Of a stretch of 64,000 nucleotides of DNA, positions 26,262-38,865 are shown piece after piece. The stretch spans positions 1,926,433 through 1,990,432 of the forward strand of contig JANPWX010000126.1 in the NCBI GenBank assembly GCA_024734555.1, in the 5' to 3' direction. Both the position numbers and the translations under genes were made by a program. Origin of the DNA: Trochalopteron elliotii (taxonomy: Eukaryota; Chordata; Aves; Passeriformes; Leiothrichidae). Position 1 is the first letter of the stretch. Each line of letters begins with the position of its first letter. The notes beneath the pieces are model-generated. The model did not search any database, was not told the DNA's origin, and worked only from the letters and a program-made list of their open reading frames with translations.

Positions 26262-28367
26262 GACCTAATGTCCAGTAATGAAGCTGGAGCAGACACGAGC
26301 AGGTCTGAGTACCACTTGATGACAGGTCCTGTTGTGGGGATTATTGGATGAATGGAGGTGCTAAGCATGGTTATTGTTTTCAAGTAAGATTCAAAAAGAC
26401 TGCTTCCCCTCTTTCGAGCTCCCATTTTCAGATGTAAAAATCCTGCCCAAAAAAGTCCAATGCATTTGCGTGGGATTTTTGGCCCACTGTCCCAATTACA
26501 CACAACACAGGCTCCACACCCAGGGAAAGGCATCCTGCCTAACTCAATTTTGTAAATTTTCTGCAGCTTGGGCGTGGGTGGATGTGTAATTGGGAAGAAC
26601 CAGTGGATATGCCAAATTGTTACAAAAAAGGGTAAAAAATCCTCACTGGTCTGTCTCCAACTCACTTATGTGTCCTTAAGAAGGCTTTCATTAAAATACA
26701 GAGTGCCATTTTTCAGTGTTAATGAATCACCTGCTTCCCTTGAATTTACTCCCATTGTTCTGGCAAAGCACAGCCACAGCCCCATTATTTATTCTGCTAG
26801 ACAAATAAGCCAAATTTTGTATATAAAATACACGAACAGTACATTTTCCTGATCGTTTTAGGAGGTCTTCTCTGTACCTCCTCCAGTATTTCTGGGATTT
26901 CCCAGATCTCCTAGATGGTGTTGACACAAAGACAATGCACCACCAAGCACAGGCATTCAGCACTGCAGTCATAACCAGTATCTTTAATGGTACTTCCATC
27001 ACCATTTGAGCTTTTCTCCCCCCTGTCACAGGCACTTTCCCTGTTCTGCTCACGCAGCACAAGGGTGGCTGGGGCTCAGGCCTCCTGCTCAGAATCCTGC
27101 AGCAGCCTAGTCCACAGCTGCTCAGCCACTCAGGGATAGTGGTGTGCAGCTGCTGAGCCTCAGAGCCAGCCTCCAAGAGTCCTGACATGGATTTTAGTGG
27201 GATTTACTGCACTGAAATGCAGAAAATCTTGTTGCCTTTAGGATTAGCCCCTTCATTTGCACATACAGTAGTGCGTGCTGTCTGGGTCCACTTCCTTGCA
27301 CATGGTGCTCAGTCCTTCAGTTACCACCAAAAGAACTTCTGCTTGCAGGACACTCACAATTTTAATTCTTTCTATCAGCAGTCATTGCAGCTGGGCAGCT
27401 TCCAAATGTTACTGGAGCAAGGACCATCAGGAATTTTATCACAGTCAACCTAACTTAGGTTAATTTATACTGATTATGAATGATCCCAGGTCATCAAATA
27501 CAGATTAGTGTTACTGCAGTACAGGAGTTTTACAGCATTCTTGGAACTAAAATGTAGTTATTTCATTAGAAATATTCTAAGTTTCCATTACGAATGGAAC
27601 ACAAGGCTGGAGCAAGGTGGGCTGAGGAAAGGCTGCCTGGGGAGGAGCAGTGCAGCCCTCAGCCTGCATGGCCCCCAGAGCCTGCTCAGGGAGCACAGCT
27701 GCACTGCAGGGTAGCATCCCACAAGAATAACAGATAAACATACTCACTTCACAAGCCACTGGGCACTATATTTCTTCTGATGGGAACCATCCATTATTCT
27801 TCCATCCTTCTCTCTTGTGTCACATTAGTGAGAGGTTTTACAAAGCAAGTCAGGGGACAGCTTTATTTACTCCCAGCTGCACTGCACAGCACCCAGGTCC
27901 ATGGGTATTGGTTACACATGACCTGGGGTCTTCCATTATGGGCTAATGTCTGCAGCCCTCTGACCTCCGGAAGTGCTTGAGGAAGAGCTGCAGTAAATCA
28001 GAGCAGCACTTAGTCATGGAGGAAGAAAGTCCCTCCTTATCATTCTGCCAGCAGGAGAGGAAGGACTCTGGCTGGGCTGCTGAAGGGTGATGTGCTCCCA
28101 GCTGCTCGGAAAACTCCACAGACAGAAGCAGCCCTTGCATTGCACATTGCCACCGTGGACTGTAAGAGCCAAGGCAGAGCAGGGTGAGCCTGGCTGTGCT
28201 CCTCTCTCAGCCTGGGCTGGCAGGGGCAATCCCAGACACTCACTTCACAAGGCAGGTCCTGCCTATGAAGGCCTCTGCTTGGCATGGACAGACTCTTCTA
28301 CTCTTTTTCCCTTGAAGGATGCCTGGTCTCACACACTGACTCCATGGCAAAGCAAGGGCCAACCCAG
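26262..28367. other. Non-coding sequence; one weak membrane-like frame
   Basis: No firm gene. A minus-strand frame at 26727-27188 contains an internal ATG followed by a hydrophobic stretch (from ILVMTAVL to WWCIVFV) and then a strongly basic, Arg/Lys-rich tail. That arrangement looks like a small single-pass protein. There is no homology I recognise, the start context is only fair, and the frame runs into random-looking sequence, so I leave it as a note. Confidence 0.5.
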
Positions 28368-28383
28368 CCCTAACCCTAACCCT
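28368..28383. repeat. Short interstitial telomere-like repeat
   Basis: CCCTAACCCTAACCCT is 2.7 copies of the vertebrate telomere unit in C-rich orientation. It is flanked by ordinary sequence and is too short to imply a fusion point. Confidence 0.85.
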
Positions 28384-29032
28384 GCACTAAGGTCTATAAT
28401 CAATCCTTACCACTCAGCTTCTTACCAGAGGACATGAGCAGTCCGTGCAGTCTCAGCAAATTCGTCATCATGGAGTTAACCCAAGGATGCTATTAAACAC
28501 CCTGTGTGGCAAAGCATGAGAAATTACAGGGGGAAGCAATAATTTAACCACAAAACACCACACTTGCAAATCATCAGCAGTACAAGCAGTTCTTCCTGTG
28601 AGGGTGGAAACAAGCAAATTTGCCACATCCTCTGTGCTGACAGGTGGAGCCTCAGAAGGACAAAGAGCAGGGAAAGCATTAGGGAACAAAGCTCCTATCT
28701 CTGCTGGTCCTGCAATCAGCAGGGGATTTCAAAACTAGTAACAAGTAGCTCTTAGGAAGGCCCAAAGAACATTGGGATTGGGACCAGGTACTTCTCTGTT
28801 CTGGATGGGCCCTGAAGAGAAGGGGATGAAGATCTGCCAATAAAATGCATAACTTATCCCTTACAATCAAGGCAACAGGATCTTGGAGAACAAAAAGTCA
28901 AGGTGGCAATATCATTTCCTTCCCCATTTATTTCCTACACAGTTCTACTCTTTATCTCCTTCTCAGAGTGCCTGGCTCAGTCAGGTCACAGGAGCTCCCT
29001 ATCTCAAAGATGACCCTATACCTCATACAGAA

Positions 29033-29078
29033 TTTTTTTTTGTCTGTTTGGTTGGTTGTTTGGTTGTTTGTTTATTTT
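29033..29078. repeat. T-rich TTTG/TTGG simple repeat
   Basis: A run of T is followed by irregular GTTTG, GGTT and TGTTTG units. Confidence 0.85.
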
Positions 29079-30815
29079 AATTCTGCTGTCCTAGAAACAA
29101 ATGAAAAAGCAGTTGATCAGCTTGATCAGGTCTGGAGAAGGCTTCAAGATCCAACATCCCATCTCCATCCTTCACCCCTAGAGCAAGAATATTATCCAAC
29201 ATAAAAAGCAAGGGAAGAAAAGGGAACAAAAGGATTTTTAATGTAATCAAATGTGTCATGTGCCTAAGAAGTATTCTGCTATGTCATATACATGCATACA
29301 CAGATCGCTTTGTATTTGTTTTTTCCTTCTTGCCTGTCTCCAGAACAAACACTGCGATTTTACTCTCCCATAACTGTTTCTTGGCTCCCTCCATGCATTC
29401 CAGTCCAGCAGCATCACAGATTCACTATAGGAAGGACTTACTCCCTCAGCTGATGTAGCTCACTGCCAGACCAGCATTATGCCCTTTGTATGAGGATTGG
29501 GTCTCTGGGAAAGGCAGGGTGTAACATCCAGCAGAAGGAGAGGCTCCGCCCTTCAGGATACAGAAAATACTACCAGAAAAAATACTTTTTTTTCTTGCAG
29601 AGCATAATATCCATACAAGCTTCTCCAAAGGTGGGGAATCACCTCCTAATGACAACTCATTAGGTCACCTGAAGGGTTTTTTTATGGTTTATGTGCTTTG
29701 GGGTTTTTGTATTTTATTGCAAAAGCAAGTTTACAGTGGGAAGGTTTTGCTCAGCTACAGTTAGAGACAGGCCCAGACCAAAACCTTCTAATTACAGAAT
29801 CCCAGATCTTGGAAATGCCCACACATGTATTCACACTTCAGACCAAATTTTCCACTACAAAAGGACCAGTAATTAGGGTTTTTTAACACGTAAATATTAA
29901 AACCAACCAGCCACACAAACACAGAGGCTGCAGAAGGAACAGCATGCTTCCATACAAACAATGCAGAAAAGATTTTTTAAAAGAATCAGCAGCACCCATT
30001 GGGATCCTGGGAGCCTGGATTCCTGAAGACAGCAAATGTGACACCCCTTTTCTCCTCATCTCTGTAACTATTTGCTTGCTGTTTACTTGGTGTTTCAGAA
30101 GTACTAAGCCACAAGATCCTGTCCTGTCAATTCTGTCACATTTCATGTGATGACTGTCCCTCTTCCACATGATGGTAACGACTTTGAAATTCACTTGGCA
30201 TTTCAGCTCCCTTCCCGCTTCTCTCAACAGCTACACAAATGATGTCAACACATACAGAACAATAGAGAATCATGAGGTGATAAGCACAAAGTGCACAGGA
30301 GCCTGTTTCCACAGGGTGATCCCCAACAAGAGACTTGTATGCATTAAAAAATGTATAGAATTACTATTTCTCATGGAAATAAGGGAGCCAGAATTTATTG
30401 CTCTGTTCATGCTGAAGGTCCCAGGTCTTGTTAAGCGCTGATGCAGATGGATCTTGCAAAACAGAAAGCTCAGCTAGGTAGACCCAAGCTGTCTCAGAGA
30501 GAAAACTGAACTGTCCCACATGTGTGTCTCAGCCGTCACAGTCACCAGGGCTGTTACCTTCTGCTATGCCTGAAGGAAGGAGCAGGAGCACAGCCCAGCT
30601 CCCCACACCAAATACACATTATGTGACATTTACACTACAGCCAGAGTTTCTCAAAGGCATACACTACCAAATTAATGTGCAATGATACCTTATCGCACTG
30701 TACTTTTCCTACAGATCTATCCTAGGATAAAACACAACATATGGTTCTCTTCAGAGCTTTCTTGTTTTGTAGTTACTTCATCTTTTTCAGTGCAAATGTT
30801 GATTCAAATATTTCT

Positions 30816-30870
30816 CAAACAAACAAACAAACAAACAAAACAACAACAAACACAACAATACAATAGCAAA
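30816..30870. repeat. (AAAC)n microsatellite with degenerate ACA-rich flank
   Basis: About six uninterrupted AAAC units lie at 30817-30840, then CAA/CACAA-type degenerate units follow. Confidence 0.9.
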
Positions 30871-33800
30871 ACACGGCACAAATAGAAACCCAATGTTATT
30901 TTTTGTGGTGCCAGTTTCATATTGTGGCAGCATAAAATCCTGTGACTGTCGCCTAAGACAATGAAATAAAATGAAAATTGTGACAAGTCTGTAGCCAAAG
31001 GAAAGTATCACCAAGGCAATAAACTCCTGCCACACTATCTGTGGCAGTGGAGATATCCTTGCCTTTCACTGCTTCAGCCTATTCCCAGAGTGCTTTTGTA
31101 GAGCGTTGTTTTAAAATGAGGATCATTCAGTGACCGGATTTATACAGCACAAGTGGAAAAACCATGCCAAGGGTCTCTTCAGTCCTGCTCCCTAAGCACT
31201 GCTTAAAGCCTGCTCCCTCTTTATTTTTTAACTTTTCTTTCTTTTAACTAGCAGTTTTGTGTCATGATCACACCTATCTGTCAGCCATTAGCAGTGAATG
31301 GTGGACAGTTAACAATGGCACTTTGAATACCAGGGCCACATCGGCTCGTGCTTCAATTTTACAAGTCTCTAAAATAGGAATAAATGCAACTCAAGTGTGC
31401 AAGGAAGCTTTTATATAAATATGAATAAACTGAACTTGAGAGCTTTGAAAATTTGATAGTGTCAGTGAAATCCTGCTACTATGAAGACAACCAGACTTTG
31501 CTCCCTTTTACATACTAAATCATTTTGAAACCTGTTTGCTGACTGTTTTTATAGTTACTGTAAAGTGAGAGAACTTCCAAATTCACACTGCCCCAAGTAT
31601 TTTTTACCACAGAGAATCTTACTGCAATTAGTCTGGTTTGTAATGGAAAACAGATGAAAGGAGAAATTAAATCAAAACTTTGCCTCATATCTAAGGTGTT
31701 TTCATGCCATGCATCCCAAGACGTTTTCCCAAAACCAACAACATTAAATTAAAAGCTCAAATATTTCTACCAGACCCAACAAATGCAGATTAAGCTGAAA
31801 TTTAAATGGAAAGTGAAAAGATTTTTCCTTCTCCTCACCTGCCAAGTCTTCAAAGTTCAGGGCTCTGTGTTTCTCTTTCAGCACTTAGCAGCAGAAACAC
31901 CTAGAGTTGAGTGGAGAGATTTCCTCCTCACACTGGCATTATTCATTATTTCTGAAGTGTCGACAAATGTCTTCAACACTACACAACACACACAAACAGA
32001 GAGTCCCTGCTCCAACCAATTTACAGTCTGAGGCTGTTATCTTTGTTCTGTTTTGGTATATCATCACTAATTTCAACAGGGTACCAAATGAGCCCAATCT
32101 ACCTTCCACCAGCAGTTTTCCACTGCTTTTAATAGGAGTTGAAACAGCCCCATTCAGACTAAGTTATAGAATTAGCCATTGCAGGAAAGAGCAATGGCAT
32201 GTCTGCAAACAGCAAAAAACCTGATTCTCAACAGTTTTGTTTGAAATTAAGTGTATATTTGAATGTTTTCACACATAATACATTTTGAGAACTTAAAGAG
32301 CTCCCTTTTCACTGTGTCTTTCAACCTCAGCAGTGCTACAGATCAAGCAGCAGCAGGCAATTTCTGGACCAAGGCAGGCTGGCAGCTACAGTAACAGCTC
32401 CAGCTGGTGGAAGTTGGTGAAAGTTTTGGTTTATTTTGTGCTAAGCTTTCTGCCAGGACATTTCACACACTGGAAGTGTGCATTTTCTCTGACATTTCTC
32501 AGAGCCTCCAAGTGTTCCTGCAAATAGCCCCACAAATTTATTTCAAATTCAAATTGTGGTAATTTCTGCCTATCCAAACCTCTGCACTGAGTTGTTATCC
32601 ATGCCTTTTCCCCAGCTGTACCCTGTGGAAGAGAATGCAGTCACACAGCCCTGTGCACTGACACACACAAAAGGCACATACACCTATTTACACCCAAAAG
32701 GCTGTACAAGGATGGCCCCAGCTGGAGATGTTGCCCTTCTGGCTTGTGCTCTAGCTGGGGCATGGATCCCTGTCAACCTTCCTACATAAACCAGAGTGGA
32801 TTTTAAATGTTGTCATAATTAATTATTGCAGTTCAAGCAGCATTTCAAACCACAAGTGAAACACATCCCAGCTAAAGGCAGAAGGGACGTTACTGGGAAA
32901 AGACTGGGGAAAAAAAAGCATCTTAAACCCACACCCAGCTCATGTCCCAGTTACTACTGATTCACACCATGCCAAAGCTCAGCACCAGCACAGCCAAATG
33001 CCAAATGCCACAGCTCACAACAGCCTGACCCCACCACTCCATAAACCACACTGAGTTCAATGTGAAATGACTGAGAAAACTTCACAGCTCACAGAGCATC
33101 TTCAAAGCCACATGCCAGCAGAGTCCCCACCCAAAGCCCTCTCCAGCCTACCTGGTGCCATCTTCTGGTAGAGAGGGATCCAGAAGGGCTTTCTTGCTTC
33201 CAGCATTTTGCTGTTCTCCCTTCCCAACAGGACGTGGCCAGTAACTGCTGTGAACATCCAGGCAAGGTGCCACGTGCTCCTCTCCTTCTGTCCTCCAGCT
33301 TACAGGTGCTTCTTGCAGTTATCTCTGCTTATAACCAGTACTTTCCTGATTTGCTCAGAAATGTCCTCCTCCTTCTAAGATGAGAAGTCCAAGGGGTTTC
33401 CATCCTTTTTCTCAACTGCTTTGCTCAGTCACTCAGCCACTGTGGAAAGCAAAAATAAGATCATGAAACTTGTGTGCAATGGAACAGACAACTTGTTTGC
33501 CATAAGATGTGAAAGTACACCACAAGAGTTTGCTCTGACAATTCTTATGTTCAGCTCAAACAAATTGCTCTCTGATCCTTTTTAATGGTGCCTTTTTTCA
33601 TCTATTTCATCACTGATATTTCCAAAAGCTCCGAAGCAAACACAGGCATAAATAGCTTTCATCAGAAAATATTCAGTCTACTTACCTAGAAACACTGCTT
33701 GGGGATTTAATAAGATAACGGATGGTCTCTAGTGCATCAAAATAATGAATCTCCTGAACAAAGCTTTTTAGTACTTGTTAAAGTTTTACCTTGTACTTAA

Positions 33801-36800
33801 CTTCCATCTTTTGAAAAGCTTTCTTAGTTTCTTTCTCTGATATAGCATCACCCCACTGATTACACACCTCATGAAGAGCTGGAAGGACCAGACACACTGC
33901 TCACCTGTGTTCAGTGTCATTCAACATCATCTCTTTCCATCCTAAACCAATCTGTTTATTGTGGAACCACTCTGGGATACAAGCCTAGTATCAGACTGGT
34001 CATTTGGATAAGAAAGGGGGTTTTTGCCACATCTGTCAGATGGAAATTGAGTGTGAACTGAGGAAATTTCCAAGATGCATTACATTTAGGTTATTGTGAA
34101 GATGGGTTCCACTCTGAAGGTCACATGCATCCTTAGTTTCTGAATGATTATAAAATTTTGGATACCCAGGTTGAAGGCACAAGTCCAAATTTTATATAGA
34201 AGCTGCCTTCAGCTTGAAGTAAATCAGAACTCGCAGGGAATGAAAGACTAGCTGATTTCCTTTATAAGCCCTGAAAAGTCTTTGGGGAGAAGAGACTTGG
34301 TCTACACTTTCAACATCTAGAAATAACCTCCTCTTGCTCCCTGTCTCCTACCTTCCACTTGCCCATTTCCCATAAAGGTCGTTTGCAAACACAATTGATT
34401 TGAAAACTCAGATTATTCTGTTAAAATTGCTGACTGTGTACTTGGCACCCTGATCCAGATTGGGACAATCCCCTCAGGTCCTTTTTCCAGCTAATTTATA
34501 GCAATTTTTGTTGAGACAAGGAGTTATGGTCTGTAAAAGGCTTGCTGTCAGCCTCTCATAAAACCCCAGCACCCTGTCAGAGGAGGGACAGAGCCTGGGA
34601 AGAAAGTTGCAGCAGTGATCAGCTGGTTTCCAGATGGGTGGCCTTCTACACACTGTCCAACCCCATGGGTCCAATAAACCAGCCCTGATTTTGCACTTTA
34701 AAAAAACAAAGACACAAACCCTCCTCTACTCTCCAATAGGGTTCTATAAACACGCTCCCAGTCTCTGTGTCAAATTTATTAGGAAGAAATTCATTCTGCT
34801 GTCTCTCTTTTTGCATGCATGTGTTTAGCCCCTTTTGCTCCAGTTTCTCACTTTTACATGGGGTGGAGAGACTTGCATCATGATTTACACCCTTCTGGGT
34901 TGTTTTCCCATCAGAAATAAAGAAAGGGCTCAACAAGTCAGAAAGCTGATGGATGGGCCTCCAAGGTATAAAACCACCCACATGAGGCAATGTTTGTTCT
35001 CAGTCTGGCAGAAATTCTCCTCTTGTTCTGTCCTCTCCACCTTAGCAAACCAGAAGAGCACACAATTCAAGAGGTACAAGGCTGACCAGCAGTGCCAGTA
35101 GTAAGAAAATGGCCCAATTCTGAGCAGGAGAGCATCCTGCCTCTGGAGCAGCACAGTCACTGTACCAGTGCTGCTGCTGACTGGGGGCCTGGGTCTGCCT
35201 CAGCACACAAACCACACTCCCTGCACCTACACATCTTCAGTTCCTTTCTAAGTACAGAAATCTGTACCAGCCTCTAGACAACTATTTACTCAGCTAATGT
35301 CTGTCTGTTTACATTAATTGTTGCATGCATCATTTTCCCTGTACTTAGCCCAAATTCCCCTTTTACTTTCAGCTCATTACTCTTACTGGTATCACTGACT
35401 TCAGCAGTGCAAAGATTTCACACTTGGCATTAACCTGAAGGGAGCCAGAAATGGCTGTTTGTCATTCTCTTGCCTCCTAGGTGTCTCAGAGCCAATATTC
35501 AGGCTTTGGACTTTCCTCATAAAGCTGCAACTTCAAAGCCAATTTTTTTTCTTCTCTAAACTCAGTCCAGAAACATTAGTACCTCTACACAGGAACCATT
35601 AGGACTGTTCTCTCAACTGTCCTATCAAGATGATGACCCTGATTATAACATGCTCAAAGACTTCCAAAAAGTGCAAAAATAGAAAACATAATTGTAGGGG
35701 GAGACTGATTGTCTTCACAAAGAGTGAGTAAATGTCATATTTAATCAAGATGTCGAACTAAATTTTCAGGCAACATAAATGTCTGCTCACTAAAACACAT
35801 AATTATGGATGATCCTGGAATTTGAGAATGTAGGCTTTGTACTGAGGAAATTAGTAGAAACTATGCTAAGGAAGAGACTTAATTGTAAATAGGTGATAAT
35901 GACAGCACCGATCCCTTAGAGCTCTCTGAAGGATTCACTGTGTGTATGGGTAAGAATGAGCCAGCTGATACTGTGTCAATGTATTCTTTTTTTAAAAAAC
36001 CCAACTTTTTATGAAGGTCCCTTACTAAAGTTACATAAGGGTGTGAGAAGGAGACAATTGATAACTCCCATCATTTCTCTGATGTATCTGTTAGAAGAAA
36101 AATCCAGATTTGCTTGCCATGACTTGCAACCCCCTGAAGGTTACGACCAGCTTCCCATGGACTTTGTCATGGCCAGGATTTCACTCTCAGGTATGACTAA
36201 ACCTTAAAGAAAAACATGTCCCACAAACAATTACAGCATTTTTTATCAACACAAATCTCATCAACCTCAGCAGCACAGACAATTCTTTTTTACAACAATG
36301 AATTTTCAGTGGGAGCCTACAGAAATCTCACGGTGTAGGATCAGGGTTATTATTATTTTGTTAGAAGTACAAAGTTCCCTCATTAGGTGCACTGAAAACC
36401 AGAGCTCCTTTGCAAAGAAAGAACGCTTCACATCCACTATTAATAAGCTTTCACTACTCAGGACAGCTACAAAAAGTTAATATCAATCTTTCCTGTGAAG
36501 CTTTGCCCATCTGCAGCATTTGGCAGAGATTTTAAAGTACAGCAGACTCAAGTTTTCCAGGGAGCAGCCATCATTCCTGTGCTCCCTCTAGAGTGACTAC
36601 TGGAAGCCAAAAGCATTTAAGCAAAGCTAGATAAAATCAGCAGCGCCCAATGTGGGTTCTTTCTGGTTTCCTGCAAGTAAACAGACATGTTTACAAGGGG
36701 CTGTACATTCACATCAATCATAAGGTGACTTTGTTTACAGTAGAGGAATTTCCTGCAGGCTTTTGCTGTCCTGGTTTCTTTCTCTTTGTATTTACTTTTG

Positions 36801-38789
36801 TTCAAATGCAATTTTAAAAAGCCATAGGTACTCCAGCTCAATTCAAAACGTGACACACTGAAATCTGAAGCAGGCTATAATTCATGCCCAGATTTAGTTG
36901 TTCTTTTTCTTGTTTGTTTGTTTAAGCTAACACACGCCTCTGCATTAAAAAGCCACTTTTCTCTACCCATCCAATTCATCTACACCTGGAAAAGGGCAGC
37001 TTTAATTTATCACCCCATAAAGAAGTGTTTTTCTCATCAAACCTACAAAACAGGAGAAGCCCACCTTATATAGGGATTGGGTTTATATTCAGGCATCTAA
37101 GAGACAGATTCCTCAAAGGAATTAAAGTAAAAATGTTAGTGAATGCAACTGAAAGACTGGTGTTAATAGTTCTTGAGCATCTGGAATTAAGGACTTCTGC
37201 TGCCATGAATCAGTGAACTATTTCTCCACCACTTCACTGAATAAAAATTTACTTTTGTGGGGATTTAATTTGAAGAAATACTACAGAATTTGGCTGCAAA
37301 GTTCAGAACTTGGACAGGGAACCATGTTGGTTGTTCTGAGATACACAAATGATTTGATAAAAAGTCATGAACCAAAAGTTCACTCTGCTTAAGCTACTGG
37401 ATAGGAAAAGACTGCAGCAGTCAGGCAGACATCACACCTGCCTATGATGGCACAGATCCTCCAGTTGCTCCAGCCCCCCTGAAGTGATGTGCTCACTGCA
37501 GCCTTCTCTACCTGAGCTGTCTGCTCTCCATTCTGCTGCATGGATCAACCACAATTTATTATTCAACCATAATTATCCCTTGAGTGCAAATACGCACTAA
37601 GAGGTCAAACACAGGAAGGGGCAGGAAAGGACACTCCTTGAGCACCCAGCTTTTAGGAGGCAAGGCACATCAACCCCCAAAAGCTACAGAAGAGAGATGC
37701 ACAAGAATATGAAGAGCAGAGCCAGAGATTTGCCAAGAAGGAAGCAGATTGGTGTTTATGAGTGGCAGAAGAGGGAAGCAGCTCCTCTGTTTGCTACTGA
37801 GAGGCTCAGTTGCACAAATGGGAGCAGGGCCCACATGAATATAAGACTTTTGGAATTTCTTTTCAGTAGCCTCCAGTGCACAAGCCATGATTCAGTATAA
37901 AAATCAGCCTAGTACAGGCTCTTTTTGTCAGCATCTGTTAGCAAGAATGTCAGCTAATCAATACATTTTTATTGCCAGATACCTACAGGGCTGGAATAGA
38001 CACTATTTCTGACATTATTTTCAGTGTTCTTCTTGCACCTCATTTTCCTGGAAGCTGTTTTCCTTCACCTTGTGTGGCATCATTATTCATCTTCACCGAT
38101 GCTTATCTACCTCCATAAATTTGCAAAAGGCCATCCAGGGAGCTGAGTCCCTCTGGACAGGCTACCAAACCCATGCAGCCAACTGTCTCCTCCCCACCAC
38201 TTCATGCTGTCACACTGCCACCTGCACTGGGGCTGGGCTTTGGCTCTTCATGGTGGTGGGGCCTTTGTAGGTGTCTTGCAGTGTCCCCACGGAGCAGTTT
38301 GCCTGCTGTAGGTGATAAGAGGGAACAGCCAGGACTTGGCAATACACAACAAAAAAAATCTTCCCAAACCTGTAATCCAATTTAAAAGCAGCTCCTCGTA
38401 CCACATTTGTGTGTCACAGGTGAATAGAGCCATGAGCTATATCTGTTAGCAGCTCCTGCTGCAGCCACAGATTTCTGCAGAACTATTTGGCACCCTGGAG
38501 AATATGTTAGCAAGCCTGGAACTGCCTCCTGGAAACTTCCCAGCCTCTCTGTTTGCCTCTCCAGACAGACACCTCTTCTCCCATTCCAGGTATCTGCGTT
38601 TTTCTCTCCTGTACACTGGCAGAACCCTGGGCTCCTCAGTGCTTTGTGCTTTTGAGGAATCCTGGCTGCACACACAGAGGGCAGAGATAAACTGGCACAT
38701 GGTGCTTTTCTGTTCCACAAGTGCTGTGTCCCAGGAGGATGAGCAGCATGGAGAGCAGGATACTCTGAACCAGCTGGGGAGGCCAGGAA

Positions 38790-38865
38790 TCGCTTCCTGC
38801 TGACCTCTTGGCAAGTCACTCATCTCTCAGGGTCCTGTCCTCCACCTCAGCTGTTGAACTGTCTG
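38790..38865 (-). repeat. MIR-like ancient SINE fragment (reverse)
   Basis: 'tgacctcttggcaagtcact' followed by 'catctctcagggtcctgtcc' matches the reverse MIR core (gtgaccttgggcaagtcacttcacctctctgggtctcagtttc). Confidence 0.5.

Larger units (their letters stand above)
28384..38789. other. Non-coding sequence with simple repeats
   Basis: No supported gene over about 10 kb. It holds a T-rich TTTG/TTGG tract (29033-29078), an AAAC microsatellite (30816-30870) and local duplications such as CCAAATG repeated near 32994-33008. The longest frames (38382-38819 and 38446-38823, minus) overlap each other in different frames and lack domains. Confidence 0.6.
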
